DNA of 64,000 bases, taken from contig JAHHHS010000036.1 of the NCBI GenBank assembly GCA_019359215.1, forward strand, positions 1 to 64,000, read 5' to 3'. Both the position numbers and the translations under genes were made by a program. Of this stretch, positions 14,516-23,882 are shown piece by piece (within the stretch, counting starts at the first letter, position 1; every line of letters begins with the position of its first letter). This stretch comes from Nostoc indistinguendum CM1-VF10. GTDB lineage: Bacteria; Cyanobacteriota; Cyanobacteriia; Cyanobacteriales; Nostocaceae. Below the pieces are notes generated by a model, which was given only the letters and a program-made list of their open reading frames with translations, was not told the DNA's origin and did no database searches.

Positions 14516-16975
14516 CTACGGGTGATGAGCTAATCGCCGTAATAATATTGAGTTTGTGACGACGCTAACAGAGCTAAAGGCCATTAATGCAGCAGCACCA
14601 GATGGGTTAAGGACAAAACCCAGGCTAGGGAACAAAACACCAGCTGCTAAAGGAATACCAACTGTATTATATGCAAAAGCCCAGAATAAATTTTGGCGGA
14701 TTTTATTGAAGGTGGCGCGACTAAGTTGAATAGATTCGACGACATCGTTTAAGCGATCGCGCATTAGGACAATTTCAGCAGTTTCCATCGCCACATCTGT
14801 CCCGGAGTGTAAAGCAATTCCCACATCTGCTTGAGATAAAGCTGGAGCATCGTTGATTCCATCTCCTACCATTGCGACTACCGAGTGGGGAGTTTTCTTT
14901 GTCCCCTTGTCTCCTTGTCCCCTTGCCCCCTCTAACTGGAGAGACTGGATTGCAGCTGCTTTTTTCGCTGGAGGAACACCCGCTATTACATCAGCACTAT
15001 CTAATCCTAGTTGTTTAGCTATGGCGCTAGCTGCTTCTTTGCGATCGCCACTGAGCAGCATTACCCGTAAGCCCATCTGACGCAACTTGTCTACAGTGGA
15101 TTGGGCATCTGGTCTAAGGGTATCAGAAACAGCAATTAACCCAGCTAAAGTTCCCCCAACAGCTACGCAAACAACTGTTTTACCATCTGTTGCCAAATCC
15201 TGTGCTACCTGTTGTGCAGTTTCGTTAATGGCAATACCATGCCAACTTAACCAGTCCCAGTTCCCCAACAGTACAACTGTTCCCTCTACCACAGCAGACA
15301 CTCCTAGCCCTGGTTCTGTATGAAAGTCCACAGCCTCTGGAATAGATAACTGTTGCTCTTGTGCTTCTTGCTGAATCGCTTTTGCTAGGGGGTGGTGAGT
15401 ACCGCTTTCTACGGCTGCTGCTAGTTGTAATAGAGATTGGGAATTCCTAGTCCCCAGTTCCCAGTCCCCAGTCCCCGATTCCTCAATCAAGAGACAATCT
15501 GTGACGATAGGATTACCCGTGGTCAAAGTGCCAGTTTTATCAAAGACTACGGTATCTAACTGGTGTACTTTTTCCAAAACGTCGCCGCCTTTAATTAATA
15601 GACCCCGTTCTGCGCCCATAGCAGTCCCGACAAGAATGGCTGTTGGGGTGGCAAGTCCCAAAGCACAGGGACAGGCGACTACCATAACTGCGATCGCTAG
15701 TTTTAAGCTGATTAATATAGGGGAGTGGGGAGTTGGGAGTTGGGAGTGGTGAGCGTGGCTGATCATTTCCATATCAACAGACATGGTGATATCAGTCCAG
15801 ATATGAGTACCGAAAAAGTACCAAAAGACAAATGTTAATACGGATGCTGTCAGGACACCGTAGGTAAAGTAACCAGCTACTGTATCTGCTAATTTTTGTA
15901 CTGGTGCTTTCCGAGTTTGGGCGGCTTCTACTAAGGCGACAATTTGAGCTAGAGTTGTATCACTTCCAGTCCGGGTTGTCTGAATAGCGATCGCTCCTGA
16001 CTGGTTTATCGTCCCTCCTGTCACCGTATCTCCCGGTTGCTTAATTACTGGCACGGCTTCCCCGGTCAACATGGATTCATCCACCGTTGTTTTACCAACC
16101 ACCACTTCACCATCGACAGGAATTTTATCACCTGGCAGCACTTGTAACCATTCACCAACACGCACCTGTTCAGCAGGAATCTCTACACTAGAAGATCCTA
16201 CTTCTGCTTTCTCTGGGTTGGCAATCAATCGTGCTACCTGTGGCTGGAGTGCCAGCAGTTTCCTAAATGCAGCAGCAGCGCGACCTCTAGCTTGTTGCTC
16301 TAATGTCCTTCCTAAGAGAATAAAGCCTAGCATCATTACTGGTTCGTCAAAGAAGCACTCCCAACCCATCTTGGGAAAGAGCAGCGCTACTAAACTAGCA
16401 ATGTAGGCAGTCAGCGTTCCCAATCCCACCAGGGTGTTCATGTTAGGCGCATTTCGCCGCCAGCCCAGCCAGCCATCTACTAAAATCGGGCGACCGGGAA
16501 TTAATAGTGCCACTGTCGCCAATCCACAGTGAAACCAGATATTATTTAGCACTGGCAGCACTGAGCTACCAAGATTACCAAAATGTCCACTTCCCGACAA
16601 TAACAGTAACATTGCAGCGATCGCTAATTGCCATAGAGAAGAACGCATTTCTCGGCGTTGTCGTTCTGCTGGGTCTGGTAAGGTAGATATCTCGCCTGCT
16701 ACTGTGCCCCTAGCTTTTCGGGGTTGAGTCGGGAATCCAACGGCTGTTAATCGCTGTGCTAGTGCATCTGCATCTACCGCACCAGTTTCTGACTCTACAA
16801 CTGCTACCTCTGTGGCCAGGTTCACGCAGGCACTCTTGACTCCTGGATATTGGGTTAGCTGTCGCTCTACTGCGTTCACACACCCAGCACACTTCATACC
16901 CCCAACATCGAGAATAATTTTCTCTAGGATTGGGTCAAATTCTGGGGCTAGCTTAGTTTTTGGGACAAGTTGCAT
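14516..16975 (-). CDS. ctaA: Copper-transporting P-type ATPase (CtaA-like)
   Basis: The 819-aa pump has an N-terminal heavy-metal domain with GMKCAGC (residues 26-32), eight membrane segments, TGEAVP (about 304-309), the CPC ion site (435-437), the phosphorylated Asp479 in DKTGT and the hinge GDGIND near 704. CPC and the single CxxC domain mark a Cu(I) ATPase. The N-terminal sequence resembles cyanobacterial CtaA, which supplies copper to the cytoplasm for delivery to plastocyanin; PacS or CopA cannot be fully excluded. Oddly, three in-frame stretches translated from spacer-type short repeats sit at about residues 411-420, 497-515 and 683-697. All lie in loops and leave the motifs intact. Confidence 0.9.
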   Translation of the reverse strand: MQLVPKTKLAPEFDPILEKIILDVGGMKCAGCVNAVERQLTQYPGVKSACVNLATEVAVVESETGAVDADALAQRLTAVGFPTQPRKARGTVAGEISTLPDPAERQRREMRSSLWQLAIAAMLLLLSGSGHFGNLGSSVLPVLNNIWFHCGLATVALLIPGRPILVDGWLGWRRNAPNMNTLVGLGTLTAYIASLVALLFPKMGWECFFDEPVMMLGFILLGRTLEQQARGRAAAAFRKLLALQPQVARLIANPEKAEVGSSSVEIPAEQVRVGEWLQVLPGDKIPVDGEVVVGKTTVDESMLTGEAVPVIKQPGDTVTGGTINQSGAIAIQTTRTGSDTTLAQIVALVEAAQTRKAPVQKLADTVAGYFTYGVLTASVLTFVFWYFFGTHIWTDITMSVDMEMISHAHHSQLPTPHSPILISLKLAIAVMVVACPCALGLATPTAILVGTAMGAERGLLIKGGDVLEKVHQLDTVVFDKTGTLTTGNPIVTDCLLIEESGTGDWELGTRNSQSLLQLAAAVESGTHHPLAKAIQQEAQEQQLSIPEAVDFHTEPGLGVSAVVEGTVVLLGNWDWLSWHGIAINETAQQVAQDLATDGKTVVCVAVGGTLAGLIAVSDTLRPDAQSTVDKLRQMGLRVMLLSGDRKEAASAIAKQLGLDSADVIAGVPPAKKAAAIQSLQLEGARGQGDKGTKKTPHSVVAMVGDGINDAPALSQADVGIALHSGTDVAMETAEIVLMRDRLNDVVESIQLSRATFNKIRQNLFWAFAYNTVGIPLAAGVLFPSLGFVLNPSGAAALMAFSSVSVVTNSILLRRLAHHP
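14883..14938. repeat. In-frame short-repeat insertion 3 in the copper ATPase
   Basis: GAGTGGGGAGTTTT is followed by CTTTGTCCCCTTGTCTCCTTGTCCCCTTGCCCCC-type 8-9 bp units inside the ATPase gene. It encodes a GARGQGDKGTKKTPHS stretch between the nucleotide-binding region and the GDGIND hinge. Confidence 0.7.
15449..15484. repeat. In-frame short-repeat insertion 2 in the copper ATPase
   Basis: Four units of the CCCAGT(T/C)C type lie inside the coding region and encode GTGDWELGTRN just after the DKTGTLTTGNP segment. The same unit is common in spacers. Confidence 0.75.
15719..15754. repeat. In-frame short-repeat insertion 1 in the copper ATPase
   Basis: About five GGGAGT(T/G)-type 7-bp units lie inside the coding region and encode SQLPTPHSP in the loop before the membrane helix with CPC. 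Confidence 0.75.
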
Positions 16976-17110
16976 GGCAAGTGTTTAGATTCGCTACAGA
17001 AATTCAACGCCTGACAAAAAGCGTCTCTAATTTGAGCGTAGGCTAAATATGGAACTACGACTGTATGTCAACCCTATTAAATTTATTAATTTCTCGTACC
17101 TAGCTGAGGG

Positions 17111-17290
17111 TCAATGACGGCTCCAGTGGAGATAAGTCACATAAATAATAGCTCCAACCTGCATTGGCATGATCGCAATCAGGCTTTTTAAGAAATAGTT
17201 AATTTCCAAATGAGACATAACACTGAAATAGCCTATGCCCAACAAGAAGAATATTGCCCATTTAAGCTGTTTAGGTTTGAGAATGAGCAT
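17111..17290 (-). CDS. 59-aa small membrane protein
   Basis: A complete short frame starts at ATG 17288-17290 (MLILKPKQLKWAIFFLLGIG) and ends with HWSRH at TGA 17111-17113. It has a basic N-terminus and two probable transmembrane helices, about residues 11-26 and 36-54. It is too short for a domain call and I do not recognise it by name. The hydrophobic pattern and clean start-stop in a spacer of average composition argue for a real gene, but no clear ribosome site is visible. Confidence 0.45.
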   Translation of the reverse strand: MLILKPKQLKWAIFFLLGIGYFSVMSHLEINYFLKSLIAIMPMQVGAIIYVTYLHWSRH

Positions 17291-17898
17291 ATCAATAAAA
17301 AGAAATATAGAAGGTAGAAGTTCTGTATAACTGCTGCTAATGATGAATCAGTCTAGTACCGCAAGGCAGAAGTCAAAAGCATTATGAAATAAACTCTAGT
17401 TATCAGTTATCAATTATCAGAGACTGAAACTGTGATAAAACTGTTAGACACTGATTTAATGGTTGCTCTGTTTCCGCCGTGACGTACTAGCAATATGCCT
17501 ATTGCACCGAAACAGTTCTGAGTACTGAGTAAAAAAGTAATAGTTGCACTCAGCATCAAATCAAATCGGTCTAGAGTTAGTGGTCTAGCAAGGGAACTTT
17601 ACTGAGTTTATGGTAAGAAATTCAAGTTCTTTTCTTCCCCTGCCTCCCCTGCTCCCCGGTCACTGAGCGTAGTCATACCCCTTTAGGGAAGCAAGCTACG
17701 CGCAGCGTCTCTTAGAGAAGTGCTGCTCCTCCTACTGCCCTCACCCATGATTTTTGGGTTGGTCGAGTATTAGGGACATCCAAAAATTAAATTATTCAAT
17801 TCCTACATACAACACGACTGTCCGATTTCTTCTCTCCCTGCTTCCTCTGCTCCCCCTGCTCACCAAAGCGATTGATTATTTTTTTATTTGGAAGTCCC
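17291..17898. other. Repeat-rich spacer
   Basis: The region holds a reverse copy of the TTTTGACTTCCGCCTTGCGG element (17352-17382), TTATCAGTTATCAATTATCAG units, CCTGCCTCCCCTGCTCCCC runs, and a GCAAGCTACGCGCAGCGTCTC element near 17691. Open frames here consist of these repeats and were not accepted as genes. Confidence 0.5.
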
Positions 17899-18174
17899 TT
17901 AGAACCAGCCCTGCTTATTCACAAAGTAGGTATTTACAAAGTCTTCAGGGGGCTTATTCAAGTAGATCATGCCTTCAATTAAACCTACAAGTTGCATAAT
18001 TAACAAGGCAATTCCGTAGGTGAAAGAACCCCCGACTACAGAAATTACCAACATGATAAAGCCTTCTTGAGTGTATCCTAGAATAAATTTATGAACCCCA
18101 AACCCTCCAAGGATAATGCCACAATAACCAGCTAGAAGTTGTTTGGTTGGGTGACTGGGGTTGAAATTAGACAT
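17899..18174 (-). CDS. TM2-domain membrane protein
   Basis: The 91-aa protein (MSNFNPSHPTKQLLAGYCGI) contains the TM2 signature: a first helix with GIILGGFGVHKFILGYTQEG, a turn, then a second helix ISVVGGSFTYGIALLIMQLVGLIEGMIYL. TM2 proteins are small membrane proteins of unknown mechanism. The start at ATG 18172-18174 is set by AAGGAGCAGC directly upstream; a longer frame up to 18294 has no such site. It is a single gene, flanked by long repeat-rich spacers. Confidence 0.88.
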   Translation of the reverse strand: MSNFNPSHPTKQLLAGYCGIILGGFGVHKFILGYTQEGFIMLVISVVGGSFTYGIALLIMQLVGLIEGMIYLNKPPEDFVNTYFVNKQGWF

Positions 18175-18922
18175 ATTAAGTGCTGCTCCTTGATAGGTGA
18201 GGTATAAAAATAAAGTCTTTATTGTAATCAAAGCAAATACAGTTACTTGCTTAATAAATAAATTTTTAATTTTTTCAGTACGAGTAAGTCTCAAGAGAAA
18301 TAACCAAAATCAGCGTAGTTCTATTCCAGAGGGGACGCTAAAATGTTTTGCGGCATAGCCAGAAAATCTAGCACTTTGGTAAGCTGTTACGCATTTAACT
18401 TGAGATGACTGATCACTGATAACCGTTAACCGTCAACAGTTAACAGTTAACGACCATAAAGAGTGTTTATACTTTTTTAGCGCGCATCAGCTTAGATTTG
18501 ATGATTGCAAACCCTGGTGCAGCAATTTTGCAGATTTTTAGGTAAAACATTCATCTTGAGAAGAATGAACCCAAAGAATCAGCAAAAACTGCTATACCAC
18601 TTTTTACAAGTCCATCAGTATTATTTCCGGATTTTTTTGCGTAGGCGTAGCCCGTCGTAGACATCGCTTCCAGTGGACATGAAACACGATCGCACCAGTT
18701 ACAAGACTAGTTGCTAGCTAAAATCGCCCGGATAAGAATCAATGCTTAACTAGATAGTTTTTTGCCTATGTTAATAGCATTATTTCATTTGCTTTTGCCA
18801 TTATCTTAATTGGGTTTTTAGCTAGTATTTATGCTTAAAAACCAATTATAATCAGTAAATTTTCCCTACTTATGAAGATAAAAACAAATGTTTTTGTTTT
18901 TAGCAACAGTAGGCATTAAGTG
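18175..18922. other. Long spacer with repeats
   Basis: It contains a TTAACCGTCAACAGTTAACAGTTAAC run near 18422-18452 and the second copy of the 29-bp dispersed repeat (18639-18667). The rest is AT-rich with no convincing frame. Confidence 0.5.
18639..18667 (+). repeat. 29-bp dispersed repeat, copy 2
   Basis: Identical in sequence to 8597-8625, in a spacer. Confidence 0.85.
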
Positions 18923-20497
18923 CTAATTGCTACCTAGAACAAACAAGCTTAATAATGTACCACTATTCCAGAGGCTGTGGAGGAGCATAGGAGCAAGGAG
19001 GTTGCGCGATCGCGTGTAAACTACTCCTAAGACAATCCCTAATGCAGTTAGGGGAATAATTTCTGACAAACTGAGGTGAGCGATCGCAAACAACAAACTA
19101 CTAATCAGAATCGCTCCCCACACTGGTAAGTAGCGAGTTAGAGAAGGTAACAAAAAGCCGCGAAACAGAATTTCTTCAAAAAATGGAGCTGCGATCGCAG
19201 CTGTGGAGAAAAATATGCCAAGTGCTATACCGTCTTGGCTTTCTAGCGCTAGTTGCAACAGGGGGTTACTACCACCCTGTCCTTGCCATAGCTGTTGATT
19301 GATTAAAGATACCACCACAACTATAGGTAAAGCCGCGCAATAGCCTCCCAGTCCCCACAAAAACCACTTATCTTGAAAATGGAAGCGAAACCAAAATTCT
19401 GGTAATGGAAAAAAGCGTTTGAGAGAAAAATACAGCACTAACAGCGCACCCGATGCTACTAGAAAGTAACTAACTAGAACATAAAAAGCCTGAAGTCGTA
19501 CATCACCGACGGGACGCGGGATGGGGAGTAGCGATAGCAATAAAGGGACAAAAATTTGCCCCATGAAGAAAAAGCCGACAATAAAAACCTGCAAAATCGT
19601 TTCCCCATCCCAAGGTGTTGACCAAGGGACATCAGCATTTTGAGCTAATAACGAGGCTTTTCCTTTCAACAAGAGTTGAGCAAATAAGAAAATCAGCAAT
19701 ATTAGACCAATTAAAGCTGCCAAGGTGGGGATAGTGCCAATAACTGCTAATTTGATCACCGCTTGAGCAGCAGATTCTTGTTGTGTAGCTTTAAGTGCTG
19801 ATAAAGCGTCTTGTCGTTGCTGAAGTTGGTATAGCTGGACCAAAGTAGTAGAGCGAAACCAACCTTCTAAATTCTTTTGAATCCGTTCTTGAGCATTTTG
19901 CAGCAGACGGGGAGGATTGCTCCACAGTCCACTCAATACATCTGCGGTTTCTCCAAACTCTGGATTGATATCTGAGCGTTGTTGTAATTCGCTCCAAGTT
20001 TTGAGGGCTGTATCCGTTTTTCCTTGCTGTGCTTGTAAAATTCCCAGGCGCAAGTCTAATTCCGCCAGTAATTTTTGGAGTTGCTTGAGGGATTGCTGTA
20101 ATTGTTGCTGTCCCTGTTTAGAAGTTTTAGTTGTGGGAGGAACATCCGGTAGAGGTTTCGGAGGTATGGGAGTTATTTCGGTTTGAGAACCTAATTGTGT
20201 AAGTTTATTGTTAACTTTGTCTAAATTAGCTTGAACAGATTGACGCGCCTCCTGATATTGTTTTGTAGCGCTTTCTAGGGGCTGCTCACCAAGTATCGCT
20301 TCCCGAATCCCCTGGAGATTGTCATCACTGCTATCTTCTGATTGCCAAGCTTGAGCTTGTAGAGCAATATTGGTTTGGTACAATTCCAAGCGACTTTGGA
20401 ACTGAGGTTCTTGCCAACTACCGAATAAAGCCGAAACTGCCAACAGAACTGCTATCGGCGTTAGTACAAAAAATAAAACCAATCGCTTGAGTGTCAT
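18923..20497 (-). CDS. CPBP-family intramembrane glutamic endopeptidase
   Basis: The 524-aa protein starts with a membrane anchor, then a soluble coiled-coil-prone region (about residues 30-230) rich in Gln. A C-terminal block of membrane helices follows. The CAAX-protease-and-bacteriocin-processing (Abi/CPBP) motifs are all there: FFEEILFRGFLLP with the Glu-Glu pair, the FAIAHLS motif with His, and LLHSLWNSGTL. These proteases cleave inside membranes; substrates in cyanobacteria are not known. The long N-terminal soluble extension is typical of the cyanobacterial version. It is divergent from the Uma2 gene. Confidence 0.9.
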   Translation of the reverse strand: MTLKRLVLFFVLTPIAVLLAVSALFGSWQEPQFQSRLELYQTNIALQAQAWQSEDSSDDNLQGIREAILGEQPLESATKQYQEARQSVQANLDKVNNKLTQLGSQTEITPIPPKPLPDVPPTTKTSKQGQQQLQQSLKQLQKLLAELDLRLGILQAQQGKTDTALKTWSELQQRSDINPEFGETADVLSGLWSNPPRLLQNAQERIQKNLEGWFRSTTLVQLYQLQQRQDALSALKATQQESAAQAVIKLAVIGTIPTLAALIGLILLIFLFAQLLLKGKASLLAQNADVPWSTPWDGETILQVFIVGFFFMGQIFVPLLLSLLPIPRPVGDVRLQAFYVLVSYFLVASGALLVLYFSLKRFFPLPEFWFRFHFQDKWFLWGLGGYCAALPIVVVVSLINQQLWQGQGGSNPLLQLALESQDGIALGIFFSTAAIAAPFFEEILFRGFLLPSLTRYLPVWGAILISSLLFAIAHLSLSEIIPLTALGIVLGVVYTRSRNLLAPMLLHSLWNSGTLLSLFVLGSN

Positions 20498-20595
20498 CTA
20501 TCCCCCTTTAACTGACCAGTGGAGAGCGCGTCCCCCTTGGGAATTATCGCAATAAAAAGTCAGAGGTGGATAGATATCATCAATATTATAAGTTT

Positions 20596-20624
20596 GCGAT
20601 GTCTACGACGGGCTATGCCTACGC
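20596..20624 (-). repeat. 29-bp dispersed repeat, copy 3
   Basis: Reverse-oriented copy with one change (TAT for TAC), placed 7 bases before the ATG of the Uma2 gene. It leaves no ribosome site of its own in the expected window. Confidence 0.85.
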
Positions 20625-20631
20625 ACCCACC

Positions 20632-21333
20632 ATGTTAAATTACAACCCATTGCACTGCTTACCCTCCGCCGAGGATCTGCCCGATTCTGACGATGAACCT
20701 GTGGATAATCAACTACAACATTTGATTCCTGGCTTGCTAGAAGCCATCTTAGCTTGGCTGTGGACAAGCCGGATGGATTGGTTTTTTGGCGTTGATATGG
20801 GGATATATTACGATCCCGAATTACCGCCGATTGTACCCGATGGATTTTTAAGTTTAGGAGTCGAGCGAGTTTTTGATGAGAACTTGCGTTTAAGTTATGT
20901 GTTGTGGGAAGAAAAGGTAATGCCGATTATGGCATTAGAAGGTGTTTCTCACAGACGGCGTGGGGAATACACCACCAGCAAAAAGAAACTTTATGCTGAG
21001 ATGGAGATTTTGTATTATGTTGTCTACAATCCCCAACGCCGGAGAAAACCACCTTTAGAAGTTTATCGCTTTGTAAATGGTGAATATGTATTGCAGCCAG
21101 GAAATCTCGTTTGGTTATCAGAGATAGGTTTAGCAATTGGTCATGAACGGGGAACCTATCAGGGAATTACGCGGGATTGGTTATATTGGTATGACAAACA
21201 AGGAGTCAGATATTTAACACCAGAAGAACGAGCGATCGCTGCCGAAGAACGCGCTATCACTGCTGAACAACGCACTCAAAGGCTGGCACAAGAATTACGA
21301 AAGTTGGGGATAGATCCAGATTCTTTGAGTTGA
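20632..21333 (+). CDS. Uma2-family putative endonuclease
   Basis: The 233-aa protein belongs to the very large cyanobacterial Uma2 (DUF820) family with a PD-(D/E)XK-like fold. Recognisable parts are VPDGFLSLGVE, LSYVLWEEKVMPIMALEGVS and KKKLYAEMEILYYVVYNP. The C-terminal tail (EERAIAAEERAITAEQRTQR) is a predicted coiled coil. Function in vivo is unknown. The start at ATG 20632 is chosen because the longer frame from 20566 is translated from the 29-bp dispersed repeat (MSTTGYAYA). Confidence 0.85.
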   Translation: MLNYNPLHCLPSAEDLPDSDDEPVDNQLQHLIPGLLEAILAWLWTSRMDWFFGVDMGIYYDPELPPIVPDGFLSLGVERVFDENLRLSYVLWEEKVMPIMALEGVSHRRRGEYTTSKKKLYAEMEILYYVVYNPQRRRKPPLEVYRFVNGEYVLQPGNLVWLSEIGLAIGHERGTYQGITRDWLYWYDKQGVRYLTPEERAIAAEERAITAEQRTQRLAQELRKLGIDPDSLS

Positions 21334-21626
21334 TTTTGTGGGGTGCGATCGTTTTAAAGGGGGCAAAAACCTCTTAAAGTTCCCCAATTTATCGGGGTAT
21401 TTAGGAGGATATAAACGCTGTAGGACAACTCTAAAATACTTGTGTGTACATCATAGCCTTACTAAGGAGAGAGGAGCGTTTGTTTTAGCAAATACGGAGT
21501 GAGGTTCAGATTGTATTGAAACCGCTATAATACATTAAAGCGAAAAGTCGGCACTCATTTAAAATCGGTAAAAACCTAAGCTATAAACTTTTTTACTTTT
21601 GACTTGCGTCTTGCAAGACTAATTTT

Positions 21627-22370
21627 TTAATCAGAGAATTTAGCTTCTCTGAGGTTTGCCCCACCGAGTTTGGTATCATTGAGAACTACCTCATTTAGCC
21701 TAGCTAGATATAAGCTTGCACAATGTAGGTTAGCTCCTGAGAGGTTAGCTCCTTTTAGACTAGCTGCGCTAAGAATTGCTCCTTCTAGATTAGCTAAATA
21801 TAAGTTACTACCTTCTAGATTAGCTGCACTGAGAATTGCTCCTGCAAGATTAGCTTCTGTTAGGTTAGCTCCTGCAAGATTAGCTTGATAGAGATTTATC
21901 TGTTTTAGGTTCGCCTGATTGAGATTTGCTCCTCTCATATCCGTATGACTCAAATCAAGTTGCTCATTCTCTGGGTCTTTGTTTACATCTCTTGTAGCGA
22001 TAACGGTAAGGGCTGCTTGAATATCTACACGAATTTTTGTTGACAGGTTGCTCGTTACTTTCTCTTGGGGTATAGAAGGAGCGTTCTCTCGTACAAAAGT
22101 AGTAAGTATGTCCATGATTGTCCAGTGATACTGTGGATGATTTTGGGCAATTTGCTCTAAATCATTAATTACAGCTAGACTGATTTCTATTGTCTTATTC
22201 CCTAGTTGTTCAATTGCTATTCTTAAACGTTCTTTTGGCGACTGATGCTGAGTTTGTTGAACCTTTTTCTGGAAATGATATATCCTCAGACACATTCTTG
22301 ATATCTGACTATTATTTGTCTGTAAAATATTTTTTATGCTATGAAAAGCATTAATAATTCCTGTAAACAT
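21627..22370 (-). CDS. Pentapeptide-repeat protein
   Basis: The 247-aa protein has a helical N-terminal half (about residues 40-150, with PKERLRIAIEQLGNKTIEISL and HWTIMDILTTFVREN). A C-terminal right-handed beta-helix of A(D/N)LXX pentapeptides follows (GANLNQANLKQINLYQANLAG onward, about residues 160-247). The N-terminal part resembles the region preceding pentapeptides in several Nostoc membrane-associated proteins. The role is unknown. At DNA level the pentapeptides form a 15-bp periodic pattern. Confidence 0.88.
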   Translation of the reverse strand: MFTGIINAFHSIKNILQTNNSQISRMCLRIYHFQKKVQQTQHQSPKERLRIAIEQLGNKTIEISLAVINDLEQIAQNHPQYHWTIMDILTTFVRENAPSIPQEKVTSNLSTKIRVDIQAALTVIATRDVNKDPENEQLDLSHTDMRGANLNQANLKQINLYQANLAGANLTEANLAGAILSAANLEGSNLYLANLEGAILSAASLKGANLSGANLHCASLYLARLNEVVLNDTKLGGANLREAKFSD

Positions 22371-22599
22371 TTTTAAGTGATAAAATTAGGTTTCAAAAAT
22401 TACTTGTACTCACTACTCTTCATCTTCACTATCAATTAACCCTGATCGTAATTAATTTGATTGATACCTAATTAGTGATAGAGCATTCAGAATCATTTAT
22501 GAAAACCACTAATTATAAAGGATAGCCTTCTTTTCCCAGAGACGCTACGCGAAGACGAAATATCTCATAACCCGAATACTATTGTTATTAACTACTTCA

Positions 22600-23802
22600 A
22601 TGCAGCAAAAATTACAGCCTATAATTAAAGACCTAGTGCTGATTGGTGGCGGTCACAGCCATGCAATTGCGCTGAAGATGTTTGGGAGAAAGCCTTTACC
22701 CGGTATCAGTTTGACGTTGATTACCGCAGCAAAAAATACAGCCTACTCTGGAATGTTACCAGGACACATTGCTGGATTTTATAGCCACGATGATTGTCAT
22801 ATTGACTTGCGACCTTTAGCGAACTTTGCTCAAGCACGGTTGTATATTGACACAGTAGTTGCCCTAGACTTGGAAAATCACAAAGTTCTGTGTGCTAATG
22901 GGCTTGTGGTAGATTTTGATGTGCTGTCTATTGATATTGGCAGCACTCCGGCCACAGTGTCTGTATCAGGTGCAGCAGAATATGCGATCGCAGCTAAACC
23001 AGTATCGCATCTATTGGAACATTGGTATGAATTAATTGAAGCTGTAGGTAAAAATCCTCAAAAACCAATTAGCATTGCGATCGTGGGTGGTGGTGCTGGT
23101 GGTGTAGAATTGGCTCTGTCAATGCAATCTCATATACACCGCATTTTACGTCAAACTCAACAACCAATTCAAAATCTAGAAATTCATTTATTCCAGCGTG
23201 GCATGGAACTAATGCCCAATTACCATTTATCAGTACGCCATCAAATTCAGCAAATTTTAACCGAGCGAGGTATTAAACTACATCTTAGGGAAACTGTGTG
23301 TAAACTTGCACCTACACCACGCATAAAAACTAAAGAAATATTTGAGATTAAATGCGAATCTGGCTTGACAATAGAGTGTAATAAAATTTTTTGGGTAACA
23401 CAAGCATCAGCGCCCGAATGGTTAACAACGGCTGGACTAGGAACTGATGAGCAAGGTTTTATTCTAGTAGAGGACACGTTGCAATCTCAAACGCACCCGC
23501 AGGTATTTGCATCTGGTGACATCGCTACAATGATAAATCATCCGCGTCCGAAAGCTGGGGTATTTGCTGTTAGGCAAGGCAAGCCTTTATTTGAGAATTT
23601 GCAACGAATCTTATTAGGTAAGTCGCTCAAACCCTATAAACCACAGAAACAATATTTGAGTTTAATTGGTACAGGAGACGGACGAGCGATCGCAACCAAA
23701 GGCATCTTTACTTTACCACCTCACAAACTATTGTGGCGTTACAAAGATTGGATTGACCGCCGCTTCATGGAACGGTTTCATTTTGAAGAAACAAGGGAGT
23801 AG
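22600..23802 (+). CDS. FAD-dependent pyridine nucleotide-disulfide oxidoreductase, SelD-fusion type but lacking SelD
   Basis: The 400-aa protein has an N-terminal FAD motif VLIGGGHSHAIALKMFG, a second Rossmann motif IAIVGGGAGGVELALSM and a C-terminal FAD segment VFASGDIATM. It is very close to the oxidoreductase half of the cyanobacterial bifunctional protein in which a selenide water dikinase (SelD) domain follows at the C-terminus. Here the protein ends at RFMERFHFEETRE, just where SelD should begin, and no SelD sequence follows in any frame before the next gene. The start at ATG 22600 fits homologues; an upstream start at 22582 adds six residues. Confidence 0.82.
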   Translation: MQQKLQPIIKDLVLIGGGHSHAIALKMFGRKPLPGISLTLITAAKNTAYSGMLPGHIAGFYSHDDCHIDLRPLANFAQARLYIDTVVALDLENHKVLCANGLVVDFDVLSIDIGSTPATVSVSGAAEYAIAAKPVSHLLEHWYELIEAVGKNPQKPISIAIVGGGAGGVELALSMQSHIHRILRQTQQPIQNLEIHLFQRGMELMPNYHLSVRHQIQQILTERGIKLHLRETVCKLAPTPRIKTKEIFEIKCESGLTIECNKIFWVTQASAPEWLTTAGLGTDEQGFILVEDTLQSQTHPQVFASGDIATMINHPRPKAGVFAVRQGKPLFENLQRILLGKSLKPYKPQKQYLSLIGTGDGRAIATKGIFTLPPHKLLWRYKDWIDRRFMERFHFEETRE

Positions 23803-23803
23803 T

Positions 23804-23882
23804 GAGTAGGGGGAGCAAGGGGAGCAGGGGAGGCAGGGGAAGAATAATGATGTCCCTGCCCCATGCTCCATGCCCAATACCT
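23804..23882. repeat. GGGGAGCA-type short tandem repeats
   Basis: The 3' spacer immediately after the oxidoreductase stop consists of GGGGGAGCAAGGGGAGCAGG units and a CCCTGCCCCATGCTCCATGCCC run. Confidence 0.7.

Noticed and set aside
17754..17999. An 81-codon plus-strand frame opposite the TM2 gene
   Set aside because: It reads through CCCTGCTCC-type repeats and the antisense of the TM2 gene; no family resemblance.
21670..21888. A plus-strand frame with LAPxRLA repeats
   Set aside because: It is the antisense shadow of the pentapeptide-repeat gene's 15-bp periodicity.
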